DNA of 53,070 nt from an uncultured Bacilli bacterium (GCA_947589435.1 CANQBI010000005.1:1-53070), one strand, 5' to 3'. Shown: positions 31,353 to 40,635, counted from the first letter of the stretch. The notes: generated by a model from the letters alone, not told the origin. Numbers and translations are program-made.

Positions 31353-31823
31353 TTATAATTTTTCCGTCCATTCTGTTAAAATGTTTTGATATTTATCAAG
31401 TTCTGCTTGAATATCTTTTCTTCTTCGCAATTTTCCATCATGATAAAAATAAACAATATGTTCAATTATACCATCACTTTCTAGTTCAAAACCTTCAGGT
31501 AGAGTAGAAAATTGATAGTTTTCTTTAAACATCACATAAATAGAAGTTATTTGAGCTTTCCAATAATAGTCAAAATCTTTTTCTCTAACTTCAATTATTT
31601 CACATAAAGGATTATTTTTAACTTCTTCTAAAAAATCAATATCACAATTATTTTCTTCATAAATAGCAAAATGGGTATGTCCCGCGCAAGAAGCTTTAGT
31701 TAAATAACCTTTCTTGTTTAAGTTATATATAGCTTTACTAATTTCTCTATCACAATGAATATATTCTTTAACAGTGTCTTTTATTTCTCCAGTTTCTAAA
31801 TTAATATAAACCATTCCATCCAT
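31353..31823 (-). CDS. Hypothetical protein (KGYLTKASCAGHT motif)
   Basis: ORF with ggaac-type RBS region; motif LNKKGYLTKASCAGHTHF. Confidence 0.55.
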   Translation of the reverse strand: MDGMVYINLETGEIKDTVKEYIHCDREISKAIYNLNKKGYLTKASCAGHTHFAIYEENNCDIDFLEEVKNNPLCEIIEVREKDFDYYWKAQITSIYVMFKENYQFSTLPEGFELESDGIIEHIVYFYHDGKLRRRKDIQAELDKYQNILTEWTEKL

Positions 31824-31913
31824 AAAATTAGTTCCTTTCTTTTAAAGATTATAACATGTATTTGTTCATAGCAAAATTATTAAGTTATCTGGAGCAATCT
31901 ATTCCTACCTGTT

Positions 31914-34022
31914 TCAATTTCTACCAAATAATTTTTTCGTATAGTAGTTGCGTGGATATTCCGCAATTTTTTCCAATATTAAATCATTTATATGTTTTAT
32001 TACTTGATATTTCCAATCAGTTTCTCTAAAATCAGAAATAGTCATTTGACATTCTTCTTTTTCTAATATTATTTTATTAGGATAATTAGGGTAACTATCA
32101 TCAAGAATTATTATTCTATCAATAGTTAATTCATAATTAAAAGCTTCACACCATTTGTCTCTTTTTATTTTTATATGTGGTCCCAAGACACTTTTTAAAT
32201 TTTCAATATTATTATAAAAACATGATTTTTTAAAATCCAGGAAATAAACTTCTTTTAATTTACTTCTTAATTGCATATGATAACCATAATTAAAGGGTAA
32301 GACTGAAGAGGGTATTGTCATTTTTTCTACATTTGCAGTTGGAGTAAAATTAAAATTGAAACATTCTAGTTCATCATTTAACCGTAAGGCTTTTAATTCA
32401 GTACCCCCTATTAAATCACCCCAAACATATTTTAAAGATTTAGGAAAAACTACAGTTTTACCAATCATATTTTGGCGAAATTTTTCAACAAATTTATTAA
32501 TTTCTTTCATTTCTTCCGGAGTTTTAGTATCACCACTATAACTTTCTTTCAAATATCCTACTTTTTTTAATCCTTCTGGCAAATAATAAATTTCCTTAAA
32601 ATTATTTGAATAATATTTTTTTAAAAATAAGTATAAATCCAAATCTTTCGTTTGATTTTGCATTATTTTTAATTCATTAATGGTCTCTAAAGGTAAATAT
32701 TCATCCCATATAAAGTCTGGTTCATAAAAATTAATTTCAGTATAATCAGATTTTTTAACATAAATTAACTTATATATTTCCATTATTTTAGATATAGTTT
32801 TATGATTTGAAAAAGCAATTAATAAATTTAATTTATATTTATCTTTTAATATATCTAAAGCATCATATTTGCCATTTACTTGTAATTCTTTTTTTAATAA
32901 ATTTATTAATTTAAAAGATTTGTCCGTAAAAGTTTTATATATCGTATTAATCCCAGTTTTCTCATCACTTAAAGTATTTATTAATTTAAAAATTATTTCT
33001 TCATAAGTTTCAAGTTCTAATTTCGATGTTTTTTCATTTACAAAAGGATTTATTAACAATGTTTTATTACTTTCAAATTGTTTAATAATAAGTTTAAATT
33101 TTAAAAGATAAAATTTTTTAAAATCTTCCTTATCAATAATGTTTTGACCAAATTCATAAAAGATATTACACCTATTTTCTAATTCTAAAATTTTCTTATA
33201 AACTTTATTGAAATCTATTCTTTGCGTATTTAATTCTTTTTCTAAAGAATAGCAAAAAATTTTTATTTTTTTCCATAATGAAGTATATTGTCTTTTATAA
33301 TTATAAACATATTCTTCTAAAGCAACTTCTACTTTTGCCATATCGTTTAAGTCATTTAGTTTATAAACTATTTTGCCAAAAGCTTGTTTTTGATATTCAT
33401 TTAGTTCTTTTTTTCGCGCTTTTATTAATTCTTCTTCTTTTACTTTATCTTTTTCTTTTAAAATATCAAAACATTTCAAACCATAATTATTTAAACATAA
33501 TTTTAATATTTCTTTTTGATTCATTAAAATAACAAAGGTATTAGTTAAATTATTTACTTCATTTATAATACTTGCTCTTTTTTGTTTATTTAAAAATGTC
33601 TTTTTTAATATTTCTTTTAAAGCAATTATTCTACTCACTATTTCTTCTTCTAAAGTAATTATTTTTTCATTATAGATAGCAAATTTTCGTAATTTAATTA
33701 AAGCTTTTACTTTATCTTCTTCATTAAAGAAAACTTTTTCAAATAGTTCATCGGCTAAAGTATTTTGTTCAATTAAATTATGAATCATTTTTAACTCGTT
33801 TTGTAATTTGTTACTTTTTAATTCTTTGCTTGTTAATACTTTTTCTTTAATTAAAATTTCTAAATATTCTTTTTTATATAAATTTATTAATAACAAAACC
33901 TGATTATTATCTTTAAAATAATCTTTTGTAGGAACATTTGCCAAAGAATTTAAACTTATTAATTCTTTAGTTATAGATTTTGTTTCTTGTTTTTTAAATA
34001 TATTAAATAATTTCATAACCAA
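31914..34022 (-). CDS. Large hypothetical, lysine-rich alpha-helical protein
   Basis: 702-aa continuous ORF with typical codon pattern; no motif recognised. Confidence 0.55.
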   Translation of the reverse strand: MVMKLFNIFKKQETKSITKELISLNSLANVPTKDYFKDNNQVLLLINLYKKEYLEILIKEKVLTSKELKSNKLQNELKMIHNLIEQNTLADELFEKVFFNEEDKVKALIKLRKFAIYNEKIITLEEEIVSRIIALKEILKKTFLNKQKRASIINEVNNLTNTFVILMNQKEILKLCLNNYGLKCFDILKEKDKVKEEELIKARKKELNEYQKQAFGKIVYKLNDLNDMAKVEVALEEYVYNYKRQYTSLWKKIKIFCYSLEKELNTQRIDFNKVYKKILELENRCNIFYEFGQNIIDKEDFKKFYLLKFKLIIKQFESNKTLLINPFVNEKTSKLELETYEEIIFKLINTLSDEKTGINTIYKTFTDKSFKLINLLKKELQVNGKYDALDILKDKYKLNLLIAFSNHKTISKIMEIYKLIYVKKSDYTEINFYEPDFIWDEYLPLETINELKIMQNQTKDLDLYLFLKKYYSNNFKEIYYLPEGLKKVGYLKESYSGDTKTPEEMKEINKFVEKFRQNMIGKTVVFPKSLKYVWGDLIGGTELKALRLNDELECFNFNFTPTANVEKMTIPSSVLPFNYGYHMQLRSKLKEVYFLDFKKSCFYNNIENLKSVLGPHIKIKRDKWCEAFNYELTIDRIIILDDSYPNYPNKIILEKEECQMTISDFRETDWKYQVIKHINDLILEKIAEYPRNYYTKKLFGRN

Positions 34023-34105
34023 AACCCTTTTTGTAAAGTCTATCTTATCATATATTAAAGTTTAAGGCAAGAATTTAGCATTATGCTGGTTTAATTTTTA
34101 TCTAC

Positions 34106-34696
34106 TTAATTTTTTCTTTTTCTACTTAAGGTTAAACCACGTTGAGATTGCAATGTATTAACTAAATATTCTTCCAATTCGTTTTTTAATGATACTGCTT
34201 CTCTTTCATTTTCTTTTATTAAAGATACAGACTCATTTACTGGAATATCTCTTTCTTCACTTAAGTCTATTTGTTTTTCTTTTGCTAATGCTAATTCTTT
34301 TTCAGCCTCTTCTTTTAAGGTAATTGCTTTTTCTAGCAAAATTTTATCTTCTTGCGTAATCTTTTTAGTAGAAAATGCAATATATAAACAAAATGAAGGC
34401 CATATAACATCTAATGAACCTAGTAATAATATAGTTGGTAATCCCTCAAAATTCATTATAAAATCAATATTACCTAAAAAAATAATAATTGTAAAAAAAG
34501 CAATTAAAATACTTAAAATCATATATATTGATTTGTCACTCATACGATATTGTAATTTATTTATAGTATCATTTAATAGTTCTACTTTATTTTCTAGTAA
34601 TAATGTTCTTTTAGAATTAATACTTTCGAAAATTTTGCCATCTTCATTTTTAACATATTTTTTACCATCTGATGATTTAACAAATTCAATATTCAT
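34106..34696 (-). CDS. Hypothetical protein with two TM helices and coiled coil
   Basis: ORF with ggaggg RBS; hydrophobic segments IYMILSILIAFFTIIIFLG and LPTILLLGSLDVIWPSFCLYIAF. Confidence 0.55.
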   Translation of the reverse strand: MNIEFVKSSDGKKYVKNEDGKIFESINSKRTLLLENKVELLNDTINKLQYRMSDKSIYMILSILIAFFTIIIFLGNIDFIMNFEGLPTILLLGSLDVIWPSFCLYIAFSTKKITQEDKILLEKAITLKEEAEKELALAKEKQIDLSEERDIPVNESVSLIKENEREAVSLKNELEEYLVNTLQSQRGLTLSRKRKN

Positions 34697-34855
34697 TATA
34701 AACCCTCCTTACAAATAATAGTATAACATAAAATAAATAAAAAAAATAAGATTTCTCCTATTTTTTATGCGATTGCCTTAGCTTAATTTAAATAATTCTT
34801 TAATTCTTCAAATCGTAGATATTTCATTCTTATTTTTGTGCTATATTAGGGTTAG

Positions 34856-35485
34856 GTGATAGAGATGTTTTATTTTAAAGTAGATAGTGAAGTAGCATTA
34901 AAATATGAAGTTAAATTTAACAAATTTGAAATAGAAAAGTTAAGAGAAGATATTATTCGTAATTGTAGTATTATAATTCATAGAGAATATTACAATACCT
35001 TTTCACCACACTTTACAGATAAAAGTTTAGTTTTTAATTTTAAGTCTAAACTTATTGGGGAAAAAGAATATTTTGAAGAAACTAAAGATATTTATTTATA
35101 TACATTTGATGAATACAAACCACCTTATTTAATAAAACTAATTGATAGATTATTAAAAGAAGATGTAACTGTATTAGAAGAATTATTAAATTATAAAGTA
35201 GAGAATGAAGTATCTTTTGATGAAGAAATTAATTTAGTAAACCAAGAATATTTAAATGCCGATAATATTTTTGAAAGAGAACAAAGGATAAAAGAATTAG
35301 AAAATTTATTAAATCAAAAAAATTTAAATAAAAATCAACAAAGTACTGATAGTTATTACCAAAAGCTTTTATCTTTAATTAAATTTGCATTAATAGATAC
35401 TTTATCTTTAGATTACATTCAAAGAGTAGAGGACTTTTATTCTAAAGATACTAAAGTTTTAAGTAAAGCATTAAAGAAAAATTAA
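34856..35485 (+). CDS. Hypothetical protein
   Basis: 209-aa ORF; start probably at ATG 34865 after taggtgat. Confidence 0.5.
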   Translation: MIEMFYFKVDSEVALKYEVKFNKFEIEKLREDIIRNCSIIIHREYYNTFSPHFTDKSLVFNFKSKLIGEKEYFEETKDIYLYTFDEYKPPYLIKLIDRLLKEDVTVLEELLNYKVENEVSFDEEINLVNQEYLNADNIFEREQRIKELENLLNQKNLNKNQQSTDSYYQKLLSLIKFALIDTLSLDYIQRVEDFYSKDTKVLSKALKKN

Positions 35486-35535
35486 CCTATTTCACTTGTA
35501 ATATTCTTAATATTATGGTAAGATATTTTTGTCTT

Positions 35536-35612
35536 GGCGAGATAGCTCAGTTGGCTAGAGCAATCGGTTCATACCCGATCGGTCGAGGGTTCGAATCCCC
35601 CTCTCGCTACCA
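35536..35612 (+). tRNA. tRNA-Met (CAT), elongator type, CCA encoded
   Basis: GGCGAGA acceptor, D-arm, ATCGG-TTCATAC-CCGAT anticodon arm, GGGTTCGAATCCC T-arm, TCTCGCT + ACCA. Confidence 0.95.
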
Positions 35613-35622
35613 AGTGATTATT

Positions 35623-35648
35623 ACTAGATTATGTATCTAGTTTTTTTT
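35623..35648 (+). terminator. Terminator after tRNA-Met
   Basis: ACTAGAT-tatgt-ATCTAGT + T-run. Confidence 0.8.
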
Positions 35649-35682
35649 AAAATTATAATAATTTGAAAGAATTGGAGAAGTT

Positions 35683-35778
35683 ATGAAAAAATTTTGGAAA
35701 GAAATATTAATAGTAACAATACAATTATTTTTGTTTTATATATTAAGAAAGTCATACAAAAGTGAAAAATTGTGTTGA
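35683..35778 (+). CDS. Possible 31-aa membrane microprotein
   Basis: ATG after ggagaag RBS; MKKFWKEILIVTIQLFLFYILRKSYKSEKLC, one hydrophobic helix; below the ORF-track length cutoff. Confidence 0.35.
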   Translation: MKKFWKEILIVTIQLFLFYILRKSYKSEKLC

Positions 35779-35803
35779 CATTCGTTTGTTCGCGTGATAT
35801 AAT
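35775..35803 (+). promoter_or_regulatory. Strong promoter for the omega-RNA-like element
   Basis: TTGACA (35775-35780), 17-nt spacer, TGa-TATAAT (35798-35803). Confidence 0.8.
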
Positions 35804-35809
35804 TAAAAT

Positions 35810-35935
35810 GTACCTAGGGAAATAAAACAATAAATAAAAAACAAGTACGGCAGCGACTGTCGGAAAAATGGCCTGTGGAGGAGTGAAATCCAATGAAGCA
35901 GGAAAGATAAGCCGTGAGGCTTATCAGGTGAAACG
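35810..35935 (+). ncRNA. IS605/TnpB omega-RNA-like right-end element without tnpB
   Basis: CGGCAGCGACTGTCG hairpin; CCTGTGGAGGAGTGAAATCCAATGAAGCAGGAA block typical of tnpB 3' ends; perfect GATAAGCC-GTGA-GGCTTATC hairpin; one frame reads ..SEKWPVEE*NPMKQER*, like a TnpB C-terminus. Confidence 0.6.
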
Positions 35936-35952
35936 AAATAAATTTTAATTTA

Positions 35953-36540
35953 TTGAATTTTACTTTTGTTCTGGATGAGATAATAAAGGCTATATATGAT
36001 GAAGTTAAAAGAAGGTGCATGTTACCCTCAAATGCTTATGGTATTGGAGCTTGGGACCATCATATTGAATTAGTATATAAAATTGCTACCACTATTTGTT
36101 ATGAATATGGAGCAAATCCAGATATTGTCGCTTTAGCGGCTTTACTTCACGATGTAGCATCGGTTACAGATAAATCTTATACGGAAGAACATCATATAAT
36201 CGGGGCCCAAATTGCGGAAGATTTATTATCAAATTATAATGTATCTAAAGAAGATATTGAATTAATAAAAAAATGTATTTTAAATCATCGCGGTAGTAGA
36301 TTAAAAGAAAAAACGACCCCTGAGGAAATATGTCTTGCTGATGCTGATGCTATGGCCCATTTTTACAGTGTTCCTTCTTTACTTCGAATGGTCTATGTGG
36401 AAAAAAATATGTCTATAGATGAAGGAGCGGAATTTGTTTATAATAAATTATTAAGAAGTTATAATAAATTATCCGAAAAAGGAAAAGAAATAATTACTCC
36501 AAATTATGAAGCTGCCAAAGTATTACTTTTAAAAAAGTAA
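35953..36540 (+). CDS. HD-domain protein (putative phosphohydrolase)
   Basis: WDHHIELVYKIA, LAALLHDVASVTDK, HHIIGAQIAEDLL, LNHRGSR, ADADAMAHF; 5' boundary uncertain. Confidence 0.8.
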   Translation: MNFTFVLDEIIKAIYDEVKRRCMLPSNAYGIGAWDHHIELVYKIATTICYEYGANPDIVALAALLHDVASVTDKSYTEEHHIIGAQIAEDLLSNYNVSKEDIELIKKCILNHRGSRLKEKTTPEEICLADADAMAHFYSVPSLLRMVYVEKNMSIDEGAEFVYNKLLRSYNKLSEKGKEIITPNYEAAKVLLLKK

Positions 36541-36552
36541 TATGGTATTTTA

Positions 36553-36578
36553 ACTAGATATTTTGTCTAGTTTTTTTG
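36553..36578. terminator. Terminator between convergent HD and TetR genes
   Basis: AACTAGA-tattttg-TCTAGTTTTTTTT. Confidence 0.75.
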
Positions 36579-37090
36579 TCATATTCACTAATTAAAATAT
36601 TTTCTATTTCTTCGGGAGACTCTTTACATCCATTATCTAACCATTTTTTAATTATGGCATTAAGTCCAGCTCTAAAAAATTCCATATGATAATCTATATA
36701 CTTATCATTATATAAACTTTTTGATAAATGATAATCATATTCTTTAATAATAACATTCTTATCCATATTTAATTTAAAATAAGTTTTATAAAATATTTGA
36801 TTATCTTTTATATGTTTAAATAGTTTTAAAAAATTATTTGAATTATGATTAATTTCTCTTTCTTCTTGATATAAAGAAAAAACTTCTTGTTCTAAATCTT
36901 TTCCTATTTTGTCTGCTAAATCATAAATATCAAGATAATTAACATAAAAAGTAGAGCGATTTATTTTCGCTAGTTTACATATATCGGTAACAGTTATTTC
37001 ATTTATTTCTTTAGTTTGTAATAAATTGATAAATACCTTACTAATTTTATCTCTAGTTTCTTTTCTTCTTTTATTATTTATAGTATTCAT
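36554..37090 (-). CDS. TetR/AcrR-family transcriptional regulator
   Basis: KISKVFINLLQTKEINEITVTDICKLAKINRSTFYVNYLDIYDLADKI HTH; divergent from membrane gene. Confidence 0.85.
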   Translation of the reverse strand: MNTINNKRRKETRDKISKVFINLLQTKEINEITVTDICKLAKINRSTFYVNYLDIYDLADKIGKDLEQEVFSLYQEEREINHNSNNFLKLFKHIKDNQIFYKTYFKLNMDKNVIIKEYDYHLSKSLYNDKYIDYHMEFFRAGLNAIIKKWLDNGCKESPEEIENILISEYDKKTRQNI

Positions 37091-37212
37091 ATAAAACTCC
37101 TTTAATTAGACAAATCATCTTTAATTGTTGATTGTTTTTATCTTTCAAAAAGATTATATTATAATTGTAATAAAAAGACAAGTGTCTAATTATTATGAAG
37201 GAGATAGATTTT

Positions 37213-37608
37213 ATGAAAAAAGAAACTTTATTAGAAATCATTTTAGGAACAATTGGAGGTTTAGTATTTGCAGTTGGTATGTGCATGTGTTTAATACCAG
37301 AATGGAATTTATTTGCATCAGGTGTTGTCGTAGGTATTTTAGGTTTTATTATTTTACTTATGATAATTCCTATTTATAGAAGTAATCATCCTAAAAAAGA
37401 ACATGCCCATCTTAACTTGGGAATAGTCCTAACTTGGGTTATAGGAATAGTTGGAGCCTTAGTAATGGGCTTTGGTATGAGCAAGGTTATGGTAGATAGT
37501 CCTAGTCAATCTGATTTAATAATAGGTATTATAACAGGGATTATTGGTTTACTGGTATGTGTTTTAAACTACCCAATATATTCTTATTTAAAGAGTAACA
37601 AAGATTAG
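37213..37608 (+). CDS. Small membrane protein, putative TetR target
   Basis: aaggagat RBS before ATG 37213; four hydrophobic segments. Confidence 0.65.
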   Translation: MKKETLLEIILGTIGGLVFAVGMCMCLIPEWNLFASGVVVGILGFIILLMIIPIYRSNHPKKEHAHLNLGIVLTWVIGIVGALVMGFGMSKVMVDSPSQSDLIIGIITGIIGLLVCVLNYPIYSYLKSNKD

Positions 37609-37614
37609 TTATTT

Positions 37615-37636
37615 GGAAGAATATTCTTCCTTTTTT
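37615..37636 (+). terminator. Rho-independent terminator
   Basis: GGAAGA-atat-TCTTCC-TTTTTT. Confidence 0.85.
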
Positions 37637-37674
37637 CTTTTGATGTTATAATTATATATAGTTAGAGGTGAAAA

Positions 37675-38535
37675 ATGAGTAATATATTAAATAAATTATT
37701 TGTTCCTAATAAAATAATTGGATTCATTTTATTTAATTTGGCTTTTGGTTTACTTATCTATGTTTTTAGTTGTCATTTAGAAGATACCCCTCTTGCTTAT
37801 ATAAGTTATCTTTTATCTACTTATGCCTTAATTATATTTTGCATTTGGTTTTATAAAATATGCCAGTTTAGTCATAAGAATTTTAAAAAATCTAATATCT
37901 ATGGTTTTTATAAAAATCAGGAATTAGTTATAACGAAAATTTTTCTTTCTTTTTCCATTTTTTTAAATTTTATTTATGGTATTTTTAAACTAGGTACGGG
38001 AATATATTATATGTCTTGGTGGTTTATTACTTTTGCTGCTTATTATTTAATACTTTGTTTAATGAAATTATCTATTGTCAAAGATTTAAAAAATGAAGTT
38101 GGTAAAAATTTAAAAGAAGAATATAAAAAACTAAGACTTACGGGGATAATCCTTTTATTTCTAAACTTAATATTAACAGGTATGATTATTTTAATAATTA
38201 GACAAAATCAAGGAATAACCTATGCTGGATTTATTATTTATATCGTGGCTATGTATGATTTTTATCTAATTATAAGTGCTGTAATAAATGTTATTAAATA
38301 TCGTAATAATCATAGTCCTCTTTTAGCCTCAAGTAAATGTCTTAATTTAACGGTGGCGATGATTTCTATGATTTCTTTGGAAGTTGCTATGGTTTCCGAG
38401 TTTGGCACCAATGATAATGAATTTAAAATAATAATGACTAGCATAATGGGATTTGTTGTCTGTTTAATAAATACCTCTATGTCTATCTATATGATAGTAA
38501 GGGCTAATAAAAAATTAAAAAAGTATAAAATATAA
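37675..38535 (+). CDS. Hypothetical multi-pass membrane protein
   Basis: Multiple hydrophobic helices; gaggtg RBS. Confidence 0.6.
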   Translation: MSNILNKLFVPNKIIGFILFNLAFGLLIYVFSCHLEDTPLAYISYLLSTYALIIFCIWFYKICQFSHKNFKKSNIYGFYKNQELVITKIFLSFSIFLNFIYGIFKLGTGIYYMSWWFITFAAYYLILCLMKLSIVKDLKNEVGKNLKEEYKKLRLTGIILLFLNLILTGMIILIIRQNQGITYAGFIIYIVAMYDFYLIISAVINVIKYRNNHSPLLASSKCLNLTVAMISMISLEVAMVSEFGTNDNEFKIIMTSIMGFVVCLINTSMSIYMIVRANKKLKKYKI

Positions 38536-38656
38536 AAAAGAATAATAAGATAGATGAACTTATCATACTTTTTACATATCTATACAATTATAAAAAATTA
38601 GAAATTGACTTACTTAATATTAAAAAATTATAATTGTTTTGTTAGGTGATATATTT

Positions 38657-39505
38657 ATGAAATGCTTTAATTGTTTAGGGGAATACTCAAGCAATTTGTT
38701 AAAATGTCCATATTGTGGAGTTGTTAATCCCGAACCAGTACAAGAAGATAGTTGTCCAAATTGTCATAGTGTTAATAGTATTGTTAATAATGTATGTACT
38801 AAATGTGGTTATAAATATGATTTAGAAAATAATAAAGAAATAATTGATAATGAAGAAATAGAAGAAATTTCTTCTAAAGTAGCTAAAGGTGTGAATTTAT
38901 ATAAGAAAATATCACTTGTATTATTTTTATTGTTTATGGGACTAATATTTTTATTATTTTATTTATTGAAAACTCATAGTTTAAATATTGTAAAAATTAT
39001 AGAAATAGGTAAAATAATATTTTTGGTAATAGGCATTACGACAATATTAGTTTCGATATTTTATAAAAAAAGCAAAATATTATTTGTTACTGGTTTTATC
39101 TTAACTTCTTTAGTATTATTATTTCATTTGTTTTCTCCTTTACAAGATATTTCTAATAAAAAAGAATTAATTATTGATGGAGTAAGTATTCCAACGTTAT
39201 ATAAATATACTAATTATAATAAAAAAGTATTAATTTCTATGAATATAAAAAATGAAATTGATTCAGAGTTAGGTAAAGTAAGTTATAGTTTTATTGTATT
39301 TAATGAACCTATTGAAAGTAATATAATTAATAGTTATATTGATGAATTAACTAAATTAGGTTTTATAAAAATTAATTATCAAGGGATAGATATGTATGTT
39401 AAAAATGTTTCTAATAAATGCATTGCTATATCTATTTTAAATTACGATATACAATATAATGTTTTTGATAATAATTATCAAAATTTGTTTAAGGAGGAAA
39501 GATAG
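38657..39505 (+). CDS. Zinc-ribbon membrane protein
   Basis: CFNCLGEYSSNLLKCPYCG and CPNCHSVNSIVNNVCTKCGYKY followed by TM helices. Confidence 0.65.
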   Translation: MKCFNCLGEYSSNLLKCPYCGVVNPEPVQEDSCPNCHSVNSIVNNVCTKCGYKYDLENNKEIIDNEEIEEISSKVAKGVNLYKKISLVLFLLFMGLIFLLFYLLKTHSLNIVKIIEIGKIIFLVIGITTILVSIFYKKSKILFVTGFILTSLVLLFHLFSPLQDISNKKELIIDGVSIPTLYKYTNYNKKVLISMNIKNEIDSELGKVSYSFIVFNEPIESNIINSYIDELTKLGFIKINYQGIDMYVKNVSNKCIAISILNYDIQYNVFDNNYQNLFKEER

Positions 39506-39873
39506 TGAGAATATTATTATATGGTTTACCAATTTTCTTTATAGCATATGGTTTATATAGAATTTTAAAGTATTATATAAAAAAATTTACGGGTAATTAT
39601 CAAGAAGTAACTGGTACAATTGTTGATTATAAAACACGTCAACATAATGATTCAACTACGTATTCATCTATAATCGAATATGAAGTAAATGGTTATTTAT
39701 ATCGTTATGTTGAAAATTCTAGTTCTAATATTAAAAAACGTTTAGGTAAAAAAATTAAACTACTATATAATATTAATAATCCTGTTGATTCTGTATCTTT
39801 AGAACTATCAACATCATTAATTGCTATATTTGCTGGTATTTTTTTTCTAATTATGGTTATAATTTACTATTAA
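39505..39873 (+). CDS. DUF3592-like membrane protein
   Basis: TM helix, VTGTIVDYKTRQ..YSSIIEYEVNGYLYRYVENSSSN..LGKKIKLLYNINNPVDS, TM helix. Confidence 0.65.
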   Translation: MRILLYGLPIFFIAYGLYRILKYYIKKFTGNYQEVTGTIVDYKTRQHNDSTTYSSIIEYEVNGYLYRYVENSSSNIKKRLGKKIKLLYNINNPVDSVSLELSTSLIAIFAGIFFLIMVIIYY

Positions 39874-39963
39874 TTTATTTTAAAAATAATTAATTAATAA
39901 AACAAAAATTTCATTTAATGTCAAATTTTTTGGACAAATTGCCTAATATATTTGGTAGACTTG

Positions 39964-39992
39964 CATAATAATTATTATTTATAATTATTATG
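39964..39992 (+). promoter_or_regulatory. Perfect 12-bp inverted repeat abutting the RBS of an XRE regulator gene
   Basis: CATAATAATTAT-tattt-ATAATTATTATG immediately followed by aggtgg. Confidence 0.55.
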
Positions 39993-40005
39993 AGGTGGAA
40001 ATAAT

Positions 40006-40572
40006 ATGTTAAATGAAAAAATTTTAAAATTAAGAAAAAAGTTAGGATATTCCCAAGAAGAATTAGGTAATCTTCTAAATGTTTCAAGACAAACGATATC
40101 TAATTGGGAATTAAATGGCGCTACTCCAAATCCGGAACAGTTAAAGTTACTTAGTAAAGTTTTAAATGTAAGTATTGATGAATTATTAGATAATGATATT
40201 CAAAATGTTTTAGAAAATAAAATAATTAATACCGAAAATTTAACTAAAAAACATTTAAAAATTTCGAAAATAATCGTAATTACTTTATATTTTATTATCT
40301 TATTTACTTTAATTTTCTTAACAATTTATTTTCTTAAAATTAAAAATTATTATCAAGATGAATATGTATGTAAATTAGATAATAAAACTATCTATGTTTC
40401 ATTAAGTCAAGAAGAAGATAAATCATTTTATATTGAAGCCTATTTTGAAGAAAAAAATCGAAATGAAGGAAATACCGAAACTTATTATGCTGGCAGGGAT
40501 TTAGAAACAGTCTTTAAATCATTAGATACTTTAAAAAAATATATTATTACGCATGGTGGTAAGTGTAAGTAA
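40006..40572 (+). CDS. XRE-family HTH regulator with C-terminal TM helix
   Basis: ILKLRKKLGYSQEELGNLLNVSRQTISNWELNGATPNPEQL; TM IIVITLYFIILFTLIFLTIYFL. Confidence 0.8.
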   Translation: MLNEKILKLRKKLGYSQEELGNLLNVSRQTISNWELNGATPNPEQLKLLSKVLNVSIDELLDNDIQNVLENKIINTENLTKKHLKISKIIVITLYFIILFTLIFLTIYFLKIKNYYQDEYVCKLDNKTIYVSLSQEEDKSFYIEAYFEEKNRNEGNTETYYAGRDLETVFKSLDTLKKYIITHGGKCK

Positions 40573-40635
40573 AAAACTCAACTTGCTTTTTTCTTCTACA
40601 ATTTTTATAATAATATAAGTAAAGGAATAGATAAA

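Noticed and set aside
33278-33532. Plus-strand ORFs at 32356, 33278 and 34533
   Set aside because: Antisense to long minus-strand ORFs with better coding character.
35681-36020. Two minus-strand ORFs (70 and 68 aa)
   Set aside because: Overlap the plus-strand promoter, omega-like RNA and HD gene start; no RBS or protein-like motif.
37125-37379. 84-aa plus-strand ORF overlapping the start of the small membrane protein gene
   Set aside because: Alternate frame; the overlapping frame from 37213 has a clear RBS and hydrophobic pattern.
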